Of a stretch of DNA of 7,956 bases, positions 1-6,321 are shown in pieces. Position numbers and translations under genes: made by a program. The notes under the pieces were generated by a model, which did no database searches, had not been told where the DNA came from, and worked only from the letters and a program-made list of their open reading frames with translations. Within the stretch, counting starts at the first letter, position 1; each line of letters starts with the position of its first letter. Location of the stretch: positions 20,949 through 28,904 of the forward strand of contig DKLE01000213.1 in NCBI GenBank assembly GCA_002455605.1, written 5' to 3'. The stretch comes from Firmicutes bacterium UBA6648. Its GTDB lineage: Bacteria > Bacillota > Clostridia > Peptostreptococcales > Anaerovoracaceae.

Positions 1-24
1 GAGACTCGTGAAGTAATGAAGTGA
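1..24 (+). CDS. Possible 3' end of an upstream gene (partial)
   Basis: Frame 1 reads ETREVMK and then a TGA stop at 22-24. The other two forward frames hit a stop within the first 15 bases. If this is a real gene end, it lies about 50 bases before the adaptor gene and on the same strand, so the upstream gene would be an operon partner, often a TetR/MarR-type regulator or a channel component in such loci. Eight codons cannot identify a family, and the open frame could be chance. Confidence 0.25.
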   Translation, partial: ETREVMK

Positions 25-73
25 TTTGAGACAGTTCGTTCGTCACTGTACCTATGGCAAGATAAAGGGCAAG

Positions 74-1117
74 ATGAAAATAATTATTATCGCTGCAGTA
101 GCCATCGTACTTATTGCTGCGATTGTTCCTAGATTGCTTGATAACCGGGAGGCTGCGTATGAAGAAGCCACTCCGCCGACGGTTGAAATAGCCAATCCTA
201 AGATAGGGGATATAAGCCTTACAAGTTCTCTTATTGGAACAGTGGAGCCTTCAGAAGTAGAAGAAGTTTATCCGAAAATCTCAGGAGAGGTAACCAGTGT
301 AAAGGTAAAGGCTGGCCAAAGGATTTCAGCAGGCCAGGTAATATGTACCATTGAAAATAAGCAACTGGATACCGTAAGGATTGGAATGCAGACGGCTCAG
401 ATTAATTTATCAGATGCCAAAACTGCCATGGAGAGAGCTGAGGCCTTGTATGCAGGCGGAGATATTTCGACTCAAAGCTATGAAGACACTAAAAATGCAC
501 TGTCTAAAGCGCAATTATCCTATGAATCAGCGGTTAATGATTATAATAATCAATCCAGTTACAGCACAATAACGGCTTCAACAAGCGGACTGGTAGAGGC
601 GTGCGATGTAGAGGTTTATGATAATGTCAGCCCTCAAACAAAGCTGTGTGTAATCTCCGGGGGCAGCGAGAAGGTTGTTGCTTTTGATGCAACTGAAAGA
701 ATTACAAAGAAAATGCAGGTAGGGGATAAGCTGGAGCTGGAGAAGAATGGTACCAAATATGAAGGCACGGTTAGTGAAATCAGCACAATGGTGGATGCAG
801 CTTCCGGTTTATTTAAGGTAAAGGCTACTTTAGATCTGAAGGCAGCCTTGGCCACCGGCACGTCAGCAAAGGTTTATGTGACTTCTGACAAAGTAGAAAA
901 TGTAATGATCATACCTGCCGGAGCTGTTTATTATGAAAACGGCCAGGCATTGGTATATACATACGAAAAAGGAAAAGCTCATAAAGTATTTATCCAGGTG
1001 GGAATATCAGATGATAAAAATGTACAGGTGATTTCGGGACTGAGTAACTCCGATCAAGTTATTTCAACATGGAGTTCGGAGCTTTATGAGGGGGCATCGG
1101 TAAATGGGATTAACTAA
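74..1117 (+). CDS. RND efflux periplasmic-adaptor-like subunit (HlyD/AcrA/MacA family)
   Basis: This 347-residue adaptor partners the RND pump encoded next and acts on the outer face of the membrane. Residues 1-20 form a hydrophobic anchor (MKIIIIAAVAIVLIAAIVPR) with no lipobox cysteine. A lipoyl/barrel-sandwich half follows at about 62-95 (YPKISGEVTSVKVKAGQRIS, then GQVICTIENKQL). Next is a short alpha-hairpin at about 96-160, then the second lipoyl half at 165-195, a beta-barrel at about 200-272, and a membrane-proximal domain with the usual IIPAGAVYYENGQ stretch near 279-290. The hairpin tip has R121-x3-L125-x6-S132, the spacing known as the TolC-docking RLS motif in Gram-negative adaptors. 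An in-frame TTG at 26 would add 16 polar residues before the anchor. The ATG at 74 is preferred because the anchor starts there and AAAGGG (64-69) lies just upstream. The gene overlaps the pump gene by 14 bases, so translation is probably coupled. Substrate is unknown. Confidence 0.92.
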   Translation: MKIIIIAAVAIVLIAAIVPRLLDNREAAYEEATPPTVEIANPKIGDISLTSSLIGTVEPSEVEEVYPKISGEVTSVKVKAGQRISAGQVICTIENKQLDTVRIGMQTAQINLSDAKTAMERAEALYAGGDISTQSYEDTKNALSKAQLSYESAVNDYNNQSSYSTITASTSGLVEACDVEVYDNVSPQTKLCVISGGSEKVVAFDATERITKKMQVGDKLELEKNGTKYEGTVSEISTMVDAASGLFKVKATLDLKAALATGTSAKVYVTSDKVENVMIIPAGAVYYENGQALVYTYEKGKAHKVFIQVGISDDKNVQVISGLSNSDQVISTWSSELYEGASVNGIN

Positions 1118-4100
1118 ATTTGTATTAAAGAGACCGGTAACGGCTGTTTTATGTGTACTATGCCTAATCGTATTTGGAGTATCCTCCATAGCCAGCAGCA
1201 CTTTAGAGCAAACACCTGAGATGAATATGCCGATTATGCTGGTAAATACTATCTATCCGGGAGCAAGTCCTGAAGATATCGATGAACTGGTAACTCAGCC
1301 GATAGAAGATGCGGTGGATACCTTAAGCGGTTTAGATAAGGTGACCTCTTCATCCAATGAGAACAGTTCCATAGTAATAATACAGTATGAATATGGGACA
1401 GACATGGATGAAGCCTACATGGATCTAAAGAAGAAGATAGACGGGCTCGCGGCAGATTTGCCAGATGATGCGAGAACTCCTAACATAATGGAAATCAATA
1501 TGAATGATACGGCAGTTGTAACCATGTCTATCAGTAATCAGGCTCAGTCTAATCTATATAACTATGTAAATAATAAGATCGTGCCAGAGTTTGAAAAGAT
1601 CAGCTCTGTAGCCAGTGCAGATGTTTCCGGAGGGCGGGCTTCTTATATAAAAATAGAATTGAATCCGGAAAAGCTTAATCAGTATGGGCTGGCATTGAAT
1701 GATGTAACTCAGGCGATTGCCAGTGGAGATTTTTCCTATCCGGCAGGAAGTACAAAAACTGGGGATATGGAGTATTCGGTCACTACCGGAGCCGATTATG
1801 ATAATATGGAAAGTCTTAATGAGATTCCTATAAATGTACCAAACGGCAGTGTTATACAAATGCAGGATGTAGCCACGGTATATGAGGCTTTGGAAGATCA
1901 AAGCAGTATAAGCAGATATAACGGAGAGGATACCATATCAGTAGCCATTAAGAAGCAGCAGAGCAGCAGTGCAGTAAATACTTCTGATGACGTAATGAAG
2001 GTAGTAGAGAAGCTGGAAAAGGCAGATGAAAATTTAAAAATTGTGATAGTCAGTGATTCCAAGGAAGATATCATGAGTTCCTTGAATTCGGTATTCGAAA
2101 CTTTAATACTGGCGGTCATAATATCCATGGTGATTATTTTCCTTTTCTTTGGGGATATAAAAGCATCGCTTATTGTAGGAAGTTCTATTCCGGTTTCTAT
2201 ATTGGCGGCTTTAATTTTGATGAAGCTTTTGGGCTTCACCTTAAACGTTATAACAATGGGTGCTCTTGTGCTGGGTGTAGGAATGATGGTAGACAACTCC
2301 ATTGTAGTACTGGAGAGCTGTTTTCGGTCGCGAACCGCTATTCCGGATGATGAATATGATTCGGGATATATTGAGGCCGCCAATAAAGGAAGCTTATTAA
2401 GCAGAAGCTATAAATCAGCAGCTATTGACGGAACAAATACAGTAATTCAGTCCATTCTCGGTTCCACGGCTACTACTTGTGTTGTATTTTTACCATTAGC
2501 TTTTTTAGCGGGGATGACGGGACAATTGTTTAAACCACTGGGATATACTATTGTGTTTTGTATGATAGCTTCCTATATATCAGCGGTTACTGTAGTGCCT
2601 TTGTGCTATTATATGTACAGACCGGAAGAGAAAACAAAAGCACCGGCACAAAGATCCATAAGAGTGCTGCAGGTGAAATATCGAAAGATTATGCGGGTTA
2701 TACTGCCTAAAAGAAAGACGGTAATGCTTGTTTCAGTAGGACTTTTACTGGTGTCCTTTGTTATGGCTTCACAGCTGGGAGTAGAGCTTATGTCTACTGT
2801 TGATGACGGCACAGTTACGGCAACAATAGAGACTAGGCCCGGATTAAGCATAGAAAAGGTAAATGAGATACTAAAAGAAGCAGAAAAGATTGTAGCTGAT
2901 GATAAAAATGTTGAATCTTATATGGTCACCTATGGAGGAAGCGGCCTGTCATTAAGCGGAAGTTCAAAGGCAACATTAACGGCCTATTTAAAAGACAAGG
3001 TTAAGGAGCCGGAAACTGTGATGAAATCCTGGAAGCCGGCTATGAATGCCATAAAGAACAGCAATATTGATTTAGATGTTGGTTCAAATATGTCTATGAT
3101 GGAATCAAATAGCGGTTATGAATTGATTTTGAAGAGCACTCAGTATGATGAATTAAAGCAGGTATCAGATAAAATTACTAAAGAGCTGTTGACCAGACCG
3201 GAAATAACGAAGGTTCATTCCAGCTTGGAAAATGCCGCACCGGTAGTGAAAATCTCTGTGGACCCTGTACAGGCTAAAGCAGAGGGGTTATCACCAATAG
3301 GAATTGCACAGAGCGTAAACAATATGTTGAGCGGTGTGACCGCAACTACTATGAAGGTGAATAGTGAGGATATTGATGTAAACGTCGAATTTGCAGATGG
3401 TGAATATGATACTTTAGATAAAGTGCAAGGGATTATTTTAGCCGATGGACGAGGAGGAGCTGTTGCTTTATCAGATGTAGCGGATATTTATTTTGAAGAC
3501 AGTCCAAGTTCCATCGCCAGGGGAGATAAACAATATGAAGTAACCATTAGTGCTGACTTTACGGATAAAGCAGATAAAAATTCTACAGTTCTGCTGAATA
3601 AGGAGGTTGCCTCCAAGTATATGACGGATGAAATCTCCTATGGTGTAAATGCAGTAGATGAGTACATGGGCGACGAATTTGCATCCTTAGGAAAAGCCAT
3701 AGCTGCTGCAGTATTTTTAATCTTTGTTGTAATGGCAGCTCAGTTTGAATCCCCTAGATTTTCATTCATGGTGATGACTACCATACCTTTTGCATTAATT
3801 GGTTCATTTCTGTTACTGTTCTTATTTAATGTACCGATAAGTATGGTTTCATTATTGGGATTCCTGATGCTGATTGGTACCGTAGTGAATAATGGCATTT
3901 TATATGTGGATACTGTTAACCAGTATAGAGCAGAAATGCCTCTTGAAAAATCACTGATTGAAGCAGCAGTTACTCGTATGAGACCGATACTTATGACCAC
4001 CTTGACAACAGTAGTTTCCATGGTGCCTATGGCTATTGGCATTGGCGACGGCGGAAAGATGATGCAGGGATTGGCACTGGTAAACGTAGGAGGATTGATT

Positions 4101-4214
4101 GCATCTACTATATTGTCATTAATAATGCTTCCTGTATATTATTCGATTATGTACAGAAAGAAAAAGCGCAAACAAGATATTCTCCGTGAACAAGAAATTG
4201 CTATAAACGCATAA
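1104..4214 (+). CDS. RND-family efflux pump, AcrB/HAE type (inner-membrane transporter)
   Basis: This is a full-length 1036-residue proton-driven exporter with the duplicated RND layout. TM1 is at about 11-31. The first porter domain includes YPGASPEDIDELVTQPIE at 51-68. TM2-6 lie at about 330-505, TM7 at about 538-556, then the second porter domain, and TM8-12 near 870-1020. The TM4 motif is GVGMMVDNSIVVLE (391-404), with D397-N398 where AcrB has Asp-Asp. The TM10 motif is GTVVNNGILYVD, with N929-N930 where AcrB has Lys-Asn, and D936 follows. The loop after TM4 (about 405-440) appears longer than usual. The ATG at 1104 sits about 9 bases after GAGGGGG (1088-1094), inside the end of the adaptor gene. 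With the adaptor it should form an efflux complex. Likely substrates for this family are drugs, detergents, lipids or peptides, but nothing here selects one. SwrC/YerP of Bacillus is the kind of Gram-positive relative I have in mind, not a proven ortholog. Confidence 0.95.
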   Translation: MGLTKFVLKRPVTAVLCVLCLIVFGVSSIASSTLEQTPEMNMPIMLVNTIYPGASPEDIDELVTQPIEDAVDTLSGLDKVTSSSNENSSIVIIQYEYGTDMDEAYMDLKKKIDGLAADLPDDARTPNIMEINMNDTAVVTMSISNQAQSNLYNYVNNKIVPEFEKISSVASADVSGGRASYIKIELNPEKLNQYGLALNDVTQAIASGDFSYPAGSTKTGDMEYSVTTGADYDNMESLNEIPINVPNGSVIQMQDVATVYEALEDQSSISRYNGEDTISVAIKKQQSSSAVNTSDDVMKVVEKLEKADENLKIVIVSDSKEDIMSSLNSVFETLILAVIISMVIIFLFFGDIKASLIVGSSIPVSILAALILMKLLGFTLNVITMGALVLGVGMMVDNSIVVLESCFRSRTAIPDDEYDSGYIEAANKGSLLSRSYKSAAIDGTNTVIQSILGSTATTCVVFLPLAFLAGMTGQLFKPLGYTIVFCMIASYISAVTVVPLCYYMYRPEEKTKAPAQRSIRVLQVKYRKIMRVILPKRKTVMLVSVGLLLVSFVMASQLGVELMSTVDDGTVTATIETRPGLSIEKVNEILKEAEKIVADDKNVESYMVTYGGSGLSLSGSSKATLTAYLKDKVKEPETVMKSWKPAMNAIKNSNIDLDVGSNMSMMESNSGYELILKSTQYDELKQVSDKITKELLTRPEITKVHSSLENAAPVVKISVDPVQAKAEGLSPIGIAQSVNNMLSGVTATTMKVNSEDIDVNVEFADGEYDTLDKVQGIILADGRGGAVALSDVADIYFEDSPSSIARGDKQYEVTISADFTDKADKNSTVLLNKEVASKYMTDEISYGVNAVDEYMGDEFASLGKAIAAAVFLIFVVMAAQFESPRFSFMVMTTIPFALIGSFLLLFLFNVPISMVSLLGFLMLIGTVVNNGILYVDTVNQYRAEMPLEKSLIEAAVTRMRPILMTTLTTVVSMVPMAIGIGDGGKMMQGLALVNVGGLIASTILSLIMLPVYYSIMYRKKKRKQDILREQEIAINA

Positions 4215-4265
4215 AATAAACCCCTTTTGCTAGACTTGTTTTTGTCTAACAAAAGGGGTTTATTT
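4214..4265. terminator. Bidirectional intrinsic terminator between convergent genes
   Basis: Two 22-base arms (4214-4235 and 4244-4265) flank an 8-base loop and pair at 21 of 22 positions. The core is CCCCTTTTG/CAAAAGGGG, flanked by AAATAAA/TTTATTT, which supplies a T-rich tract on either strand. The one imperfection is a C-A mismatch (4230/4249) in the + transcript, which becomes a G-U wobble in the - transcript. It starts on the last base of the pump stop codon and ends 8 bases from the pseudouridine synthase stop, so it can end both transcripts. Confidence 0.93.
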
Positions 4266-4273
4266 CATTTTCC

Positions 4274-4981
4274 CTAGCAGTTTTTTAGATACTCAATTTC
4301 CTTAGGTGTAAGCTTTCGGTAATGTCCTGTCATCAATCGTCCCAAATATAGCTGGCCGATTGCCACTCTCTCCAGTTCTTGGACCTTGTTTCCAACGGCA
4401 GCGAACATTTTTCGAACCTGCCGGTTTTTTCCTTCATAAATCTGAATTTCCACGATAGCGGATCGTTCGCCCTGTTTAATAACTGTGACATTGGCCTTTG
4501 ATGTAACAAATCCGCCGATATCCACACCATTTCTAAGCTTGGCGATTTTTTCTCTGGAAAGTACCCCTGTGACTCTGGCACGATAGGTTTTGTATATATG
4601 GTGTTTCGGGTGTGTGAGTTTATAAGCCAGATCGCCGTCATTTGTCATAAGAAGCATGCCGGATGTATTATAGTCCAACCTGCCGACAGCAAAAAGCCTG
4701 GCATCCACATCAGCCACCAAATTCTGAACTGTGGGACGGCCTTTCTCATCATTGGAAGAGGTGATATAGCCGAGAGGTTTATTCAACATGATATAGACCG
4801 GCTTTTGTGATTGCATATCGATTCTGCGTCCGTTGACTTCAACCACGTCGCCGTCCTTCACATCATATCCAAGCTCTTTTACTACTAATCCGTTTACTTT
4901 AACATTTCCGTTAGCCGTAAGCTCGTCTGCACCCCGTCTGCTGGCCAGACCTGCCTGAGCTATATATTTATTCAATCTCAT
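4274..4981 (-). CDS. rluB: RsuA/RluB-family rRNA pseudouridine synthase
   Basis: This 235-residue enzyme isomerises a uridine in ribosomal RNA to pseudouridine. In the RluB branch the target is a 23S rRNA uridine near the peptidyl-transferase centre. Residues 1-54 are an S4 RNA-binding domain (MRLNKYIAQAGLASRRGADE and the following VKVNGLVV). The catalytic core starts at about 62. The family motif GRLDYNTSGMLLMTNDG (100-116) carries the catalytic aspartate D103, and NRQVRKMF is the usual C-terminal signature. Length is normal for the Firmicute proteins. The start is fixed by AGGAGA (4991-4996 on the minus strand) 9 bases before the ATG. It has its own promoter with an overlapping dyad, described separately, and converges on the RND pump. 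The RsuA/RluB family assignment is secure. RluB rather than RluE/RluF/RsuA rests on length and Firmicute gene content and is less certain. Confidence 0.93.
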   Translation of the reverse strand: MRLNKYIAQAGLASRRGADELTANGNVKVNGLVVKELGYDVKDGDVVEVNGRRIDMQSQKPVYIMLNKPLGYITSSNDEKGRPTVQNLVADVDARLFAVGRLDYNTSGMLLMTNDGDLAYKLTHPKHHIYKTYRARVTGVLSREKIAKLRNGVDIGGFVTSKANVTVIKQGERSAIVEIQIYEGKNRQVRKMFAAVGNKVQELERVAIGQLYLGRLMTGHYRKLTPKEIEYLKNC

Positions 4982-4994
4982 GATTTAATTTCTC

Positions 4995-5016
4995 CTACCT
5001 GTTAGTATGCAGGTAG
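4995..5016. promoter_or_regulatory. Perfect 7-8-7 inverted repeat over the -10/start region of the pseudouridine synthase promoter
   Basis: CTACCTG (4995-5001) and CAGGTAG (5010-5016) are exact inverted repeats around 8 bases. The dyad overlaps the last bases of the predicted -10 box, spans the predicted transcription start, and reaches the edge of the ribosome-binding site. A transcript starting near 5008 would lack the upstream arm, so a DNA operator fits better than an RNA hairpin. The binding protein is unknown. Confidence 0.45.
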
Positions 5017-5043
5017 TATAACAAAAAAATACGCAAAAGTCCA
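5015..5043 (-). promoter_or_regulatory. Sigma-A-type promoter for the pseudouridine synthase gene
   Basis: On the minus strand, TGGACT (5038-5043, 4 of 6 matches to TTGACA) is separated by exactly 17 bases from TATACT (5015-5020, 5 of 6 to TATAAT). Transcription would start near 5008, about 27 bases ahead of the ATG. It lies in the 92-base gap after the EamA gene, where no intrinsic terminator is visible, so the synthase may also receive read-through. Confidence 0.65.
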
Positions 5044-5073
5044 GTTGTCCTTTTAAAATGCCACTTCTGAACA

Positions 5074-6030
5074 CTAGGGCAAGAGTTTTGAGCAGTCTGT
5101 ATTTTGCGCCGGAGCCGTGTCTGTAAGTTCTATCACAGGTTCCATTTTCTCCTCTTCATAAGAGGGCAGGACTGATGCAATGATAGTGCCTGTAAGAATC
5201 AATACCGCGCCTGATATACCTTTTAGAGATAATGTTTCTCCTAAAAGGGGATAAGAGGCTAAAGCGGTAAAAATAGGCTCCATACAAAAAGCTAAGGAGA
5301 CAAATACCGCAGAGACTTGCTTCAATGCACAATTTTGCAGCATATAGGCTATGCAAGTGCAGCCTAGTGCCAAATAGATAAGCGCGCCCCAGCCTGAAGC
5401 CGAAACATGGAATAAAATGTGTGAGTCTTCAAAAAATAGGGCGAAAATGAAGGAAACAAGTGCAGTGAAGCCTGCCTGAGCAGAAGAAATAACCATAGGG
5501 CCTATGGTACAAACATGCTTTGAGCTGTATATCAAGGTAATCGCCAGGGATACGGAGCTAAGCAGTGCAAACAGCTCTCCAAGGCCAAACTGAAATTGGC
5601 CGCTGTTTCCGCACAGAAAATACATTCCCGCTACTACAATGGCAATCGACAAAATTACTTTAAGGTTCGTTTTTTTCTTGAGAACTACAGCCGACAAGAG
5701 GGGCGTAAATACCACTGACAAGGCCATGAGAAAACCCGAAATGTTTGCTGCAGTAGCCTGAAGAGACAGCGTTGAAAAAATAAAAGATACTGCATTAAAA
5801 AGGCAGATAATAAATAGTCCCGGCAAGCTTTCTTTTGTGAGATCTTCTTTTATTTTTTTGCCAAAGAAAAGGATGAACACTAAAAAAGCCAGTGTGAACC
5901 GCATGGTAAGACAATAAAAGGGAGTGATTGTGTTCAGACCGATTTTCGTGACTGGATTGCCTATTCCCCAAATCAGGCATTGTAATAGGATAAAGCTTTT
6001 ATACATATATAATTTTTTATTATTTTCCAT
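5074..6030 (-). CDS. EamA/DMT-superfamily transporter (10 TM)
   Basis: This is a 318-residue membrane permease with two EamA repeats of five helices each. Approximate helices are 12-30, 39-57, 70-90, 96-116, 123-140, 149-169, 178-200, 213-231, 240-259 and 268-288. Hallmarks are WGIGNPVTKIGL near the first helix and EPIFTALASYPLLGE (251-265), the typical end-of-repeat motif. The tail (about 290-318) is polar and acidic. An in-frame GTG at 6042 would lengthen it by four residues, but it falls inside the AGGTGG ribosome-binding site, so the ATG at 6030 is chosen. The family moves amino acids, metabolites or drugs, usually as exporters. The substrate cannot be read from the protein. The Tyr-codon leader upstream makes an aromatic amino acid or related compound an attractive guess, by inference only. 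Downstream is the pseudouridine synthase gene. Confidence 0.9.
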   Translation of the reverse strand: MENNKKLYMYKSFILLQCLIWGIGNPVTKIGLNTITPFYCLTMRFTLAFLVFILFFGKKIKEDLTKESLPGLFIICLFNAVSFIFSTLSLQATAANISGFLMALSVVFTPLLSAVVLKKKTNLKVILSIAIVVAGMYFLCGNSGQFQFGLGELFALLSSVSLAITLIYSSKHVCTIGPMVISSAQAGFTALVSFIFALFFEDSHILFHVSASGWGALIYLALGCTCIAYMLQNCALKQVSAVFVSLAFCMEPIFTALASYPLLGETLSLKGISGAVLILTGTIIASVLPSYEEEKMEPVIELTDTAPAQNTDCSKLLP

Positions 6031-6038
6031 AATAATTA

Positions 6039-6044
6039 CCACCT
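6039..6044 (-). promoter_or_regulatory. Ribosome-binding site that sets the EamA gene start
   Basis: AGGTGG on the minus strand lies 8 bases before the ATG at 6030 and overlaps the alternative GTG at 6042. It therefore supports the shorter 318-residue protein. Confidence 0.75.
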
Positions 6045-6056
6045 TTGTTGAATTTC

Positions 6057-6093
6057 AAAAAATAAAAAAGCTATCGGCTCATACTCCGATAGC
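6057..6093 (-). terminator. Intrinsic terminator in the EamA leader (candidate attenuator)
   Basis: On the minus strand, GCTATCGG (6086-6093) and CCGATAGC (6070-6077) form a perfect 8-bp stem around an 8-base loop. It is followed directly by TTTTTTATTTTTT (6069-6057). It sits after the leader ORF and 26 bases ahead of the transporter ATG, with no other gene to terminate except the leader and the 51-codon ORF. An additional AT-rich outer stem is possible: 6098-6105 pairs perfectly with 6052-6059 over 8 bases. The terminator itself is clear; its regulated use as an attenuator is inferred. Confidence 0.88.
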
Positions 6094-6132
6094 AAAATTT
6101 GAAATCACAAGGCCGCAATTTTCTCTGCTGAA

Positions 6133-6194
6133 AGAGCACAAGCAAATTACGCAGTTATCCCCTTATAAGAATAAGAGTATAACTGCTTGGCTCT
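6133..6194 (-). promoter_or_regulatory. Structured leader RNA segment overlapping the leader ORF
   Basis: Two nested pairings are visible in the minus-strand transcript. The inner hairpin (6152-6185) pairs CAGUUAU with AUAACUG, then one A-G mismatch, then CUCUUAU with AUAAGGG, closed by UCUU. The outer stem pairs AGAGCCAAGC (6194-6185) with GCUUGUGCUCU (6143-6133), ten pairs with one bulged U. The outer arm shares base 6185 with the inner hairpin, so the junction must shift by one pair. The left arms cover the Arg-Ala-Lys-Gln and Tyr codons, so a ribosome stalled there would prevent folding. No T-box core sequence or recognisable riboswitch consensus was seen. Confidence 0.6.
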
Positions 6195-6236
6195 ATGGTG
6201 ATATTTATTGTTCAAAATGTGCATTACAAATAACAT
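6147..6236 (-). CDS. Tyr-codon-rich leader peptide (29 aa) upstream of the EamA gene
   Basis: This short ORF starts MLFVMHILNN and ends QLYSYSYKGITA. AGGAG (6246-6250 on the minus strand) is 9 bases before its ATG, and the consensus promoter at 6268-6296 places the transcript start about 25 bases upstream. Tyr codons occur at positions 12, 20, 22 and 24, so three of five consecutive codons (20-24) are Tyr. It is followed by a folded segment and an intrinsic terminator before the transporter gene. This matches the layout of ribosome-mediated attenuation, in which stalling at scarce Tyr-tRNA or another translation stress would alter leader folding and permit read-through. The same frame continues open upstream to 6383, but that extension crosses the promoter and lacks a good ribosome-binding site. 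Alternatives are a small functional protein, or a leader sensing translation inhibitors instead of tyrosine. Confidence 0.6.
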   Translation of the reverse strand: MLFVMHILNNKYHHRAKQLYSYSYKGITA

Positions 6237-6267
6237 TAAAACTTTCTCCTCATTTGATTTATCGTCT

Positions 6268-6296
6268 ATTATACTTAATATAAATAGATATGTCAA
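6268..6296 (-). promoter_or_regulatory. Perfect-consensus sigma-A promoter for the leader/EamA transcript
   Basis: On the minus strand, TTGACA (6291-6296) and TATAAT (6268-6273) are both exact consensus hexamers with the ideal 17-base spacer. The expected start is near 6261, giving a leader of about 230 nucleotides before the transporter ATG. Such a strong promoter before a terminator suggests control after initiation. Confidence 0.9.
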
Positions 6297-6321
6297 ATAA
6301 ATATTTAATTTGCAGCCAATT

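Noticed and set aside
31..49. ACAGT-9-ACTGT inverted repeat before the adaptor gene as an operator
   Set aside because: Only five paired bases and no promoter elements with correct spacing nearby; chance is likely.
26..73. N-terminal extension of the adaptor from a TTG at 26
   Set aside because: It would place 16 polar/basic residues ahead of the membrane anchor, has no good ribosome-binding site, and abuts a likely upstream stop codon. The ATG at 74 fits better.
1554..2383. Minus-strand ORFs of 115 and 161 codons inside the RND pump gene
   Set aside because: They are mirror-frame shadows of a long, clearly conserved gene and have no start signals or domain features.
4982..5073. Terminator after the EamA gene
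   Set aside because: No stem with a following T-tract was found on the minus strand in this gap, so read-through into the pseudouridine synthase gene remains possible.
6031..6261. T-box or known riboswitch in the EamA leader
   Set aside because: No AGGGUGG-type T-box core and no recognised aptamer consensus was found by eye. The leader ORF and terminator explain the layout better, though a covariance-model scan would be the decisive test.
5924..6283. 119-codon + strand ORF across the EamA leader
   Set aside because: It is antisense to the transporter start and the leader, lacks a ribosome-binding site, and its protein shows no family features.
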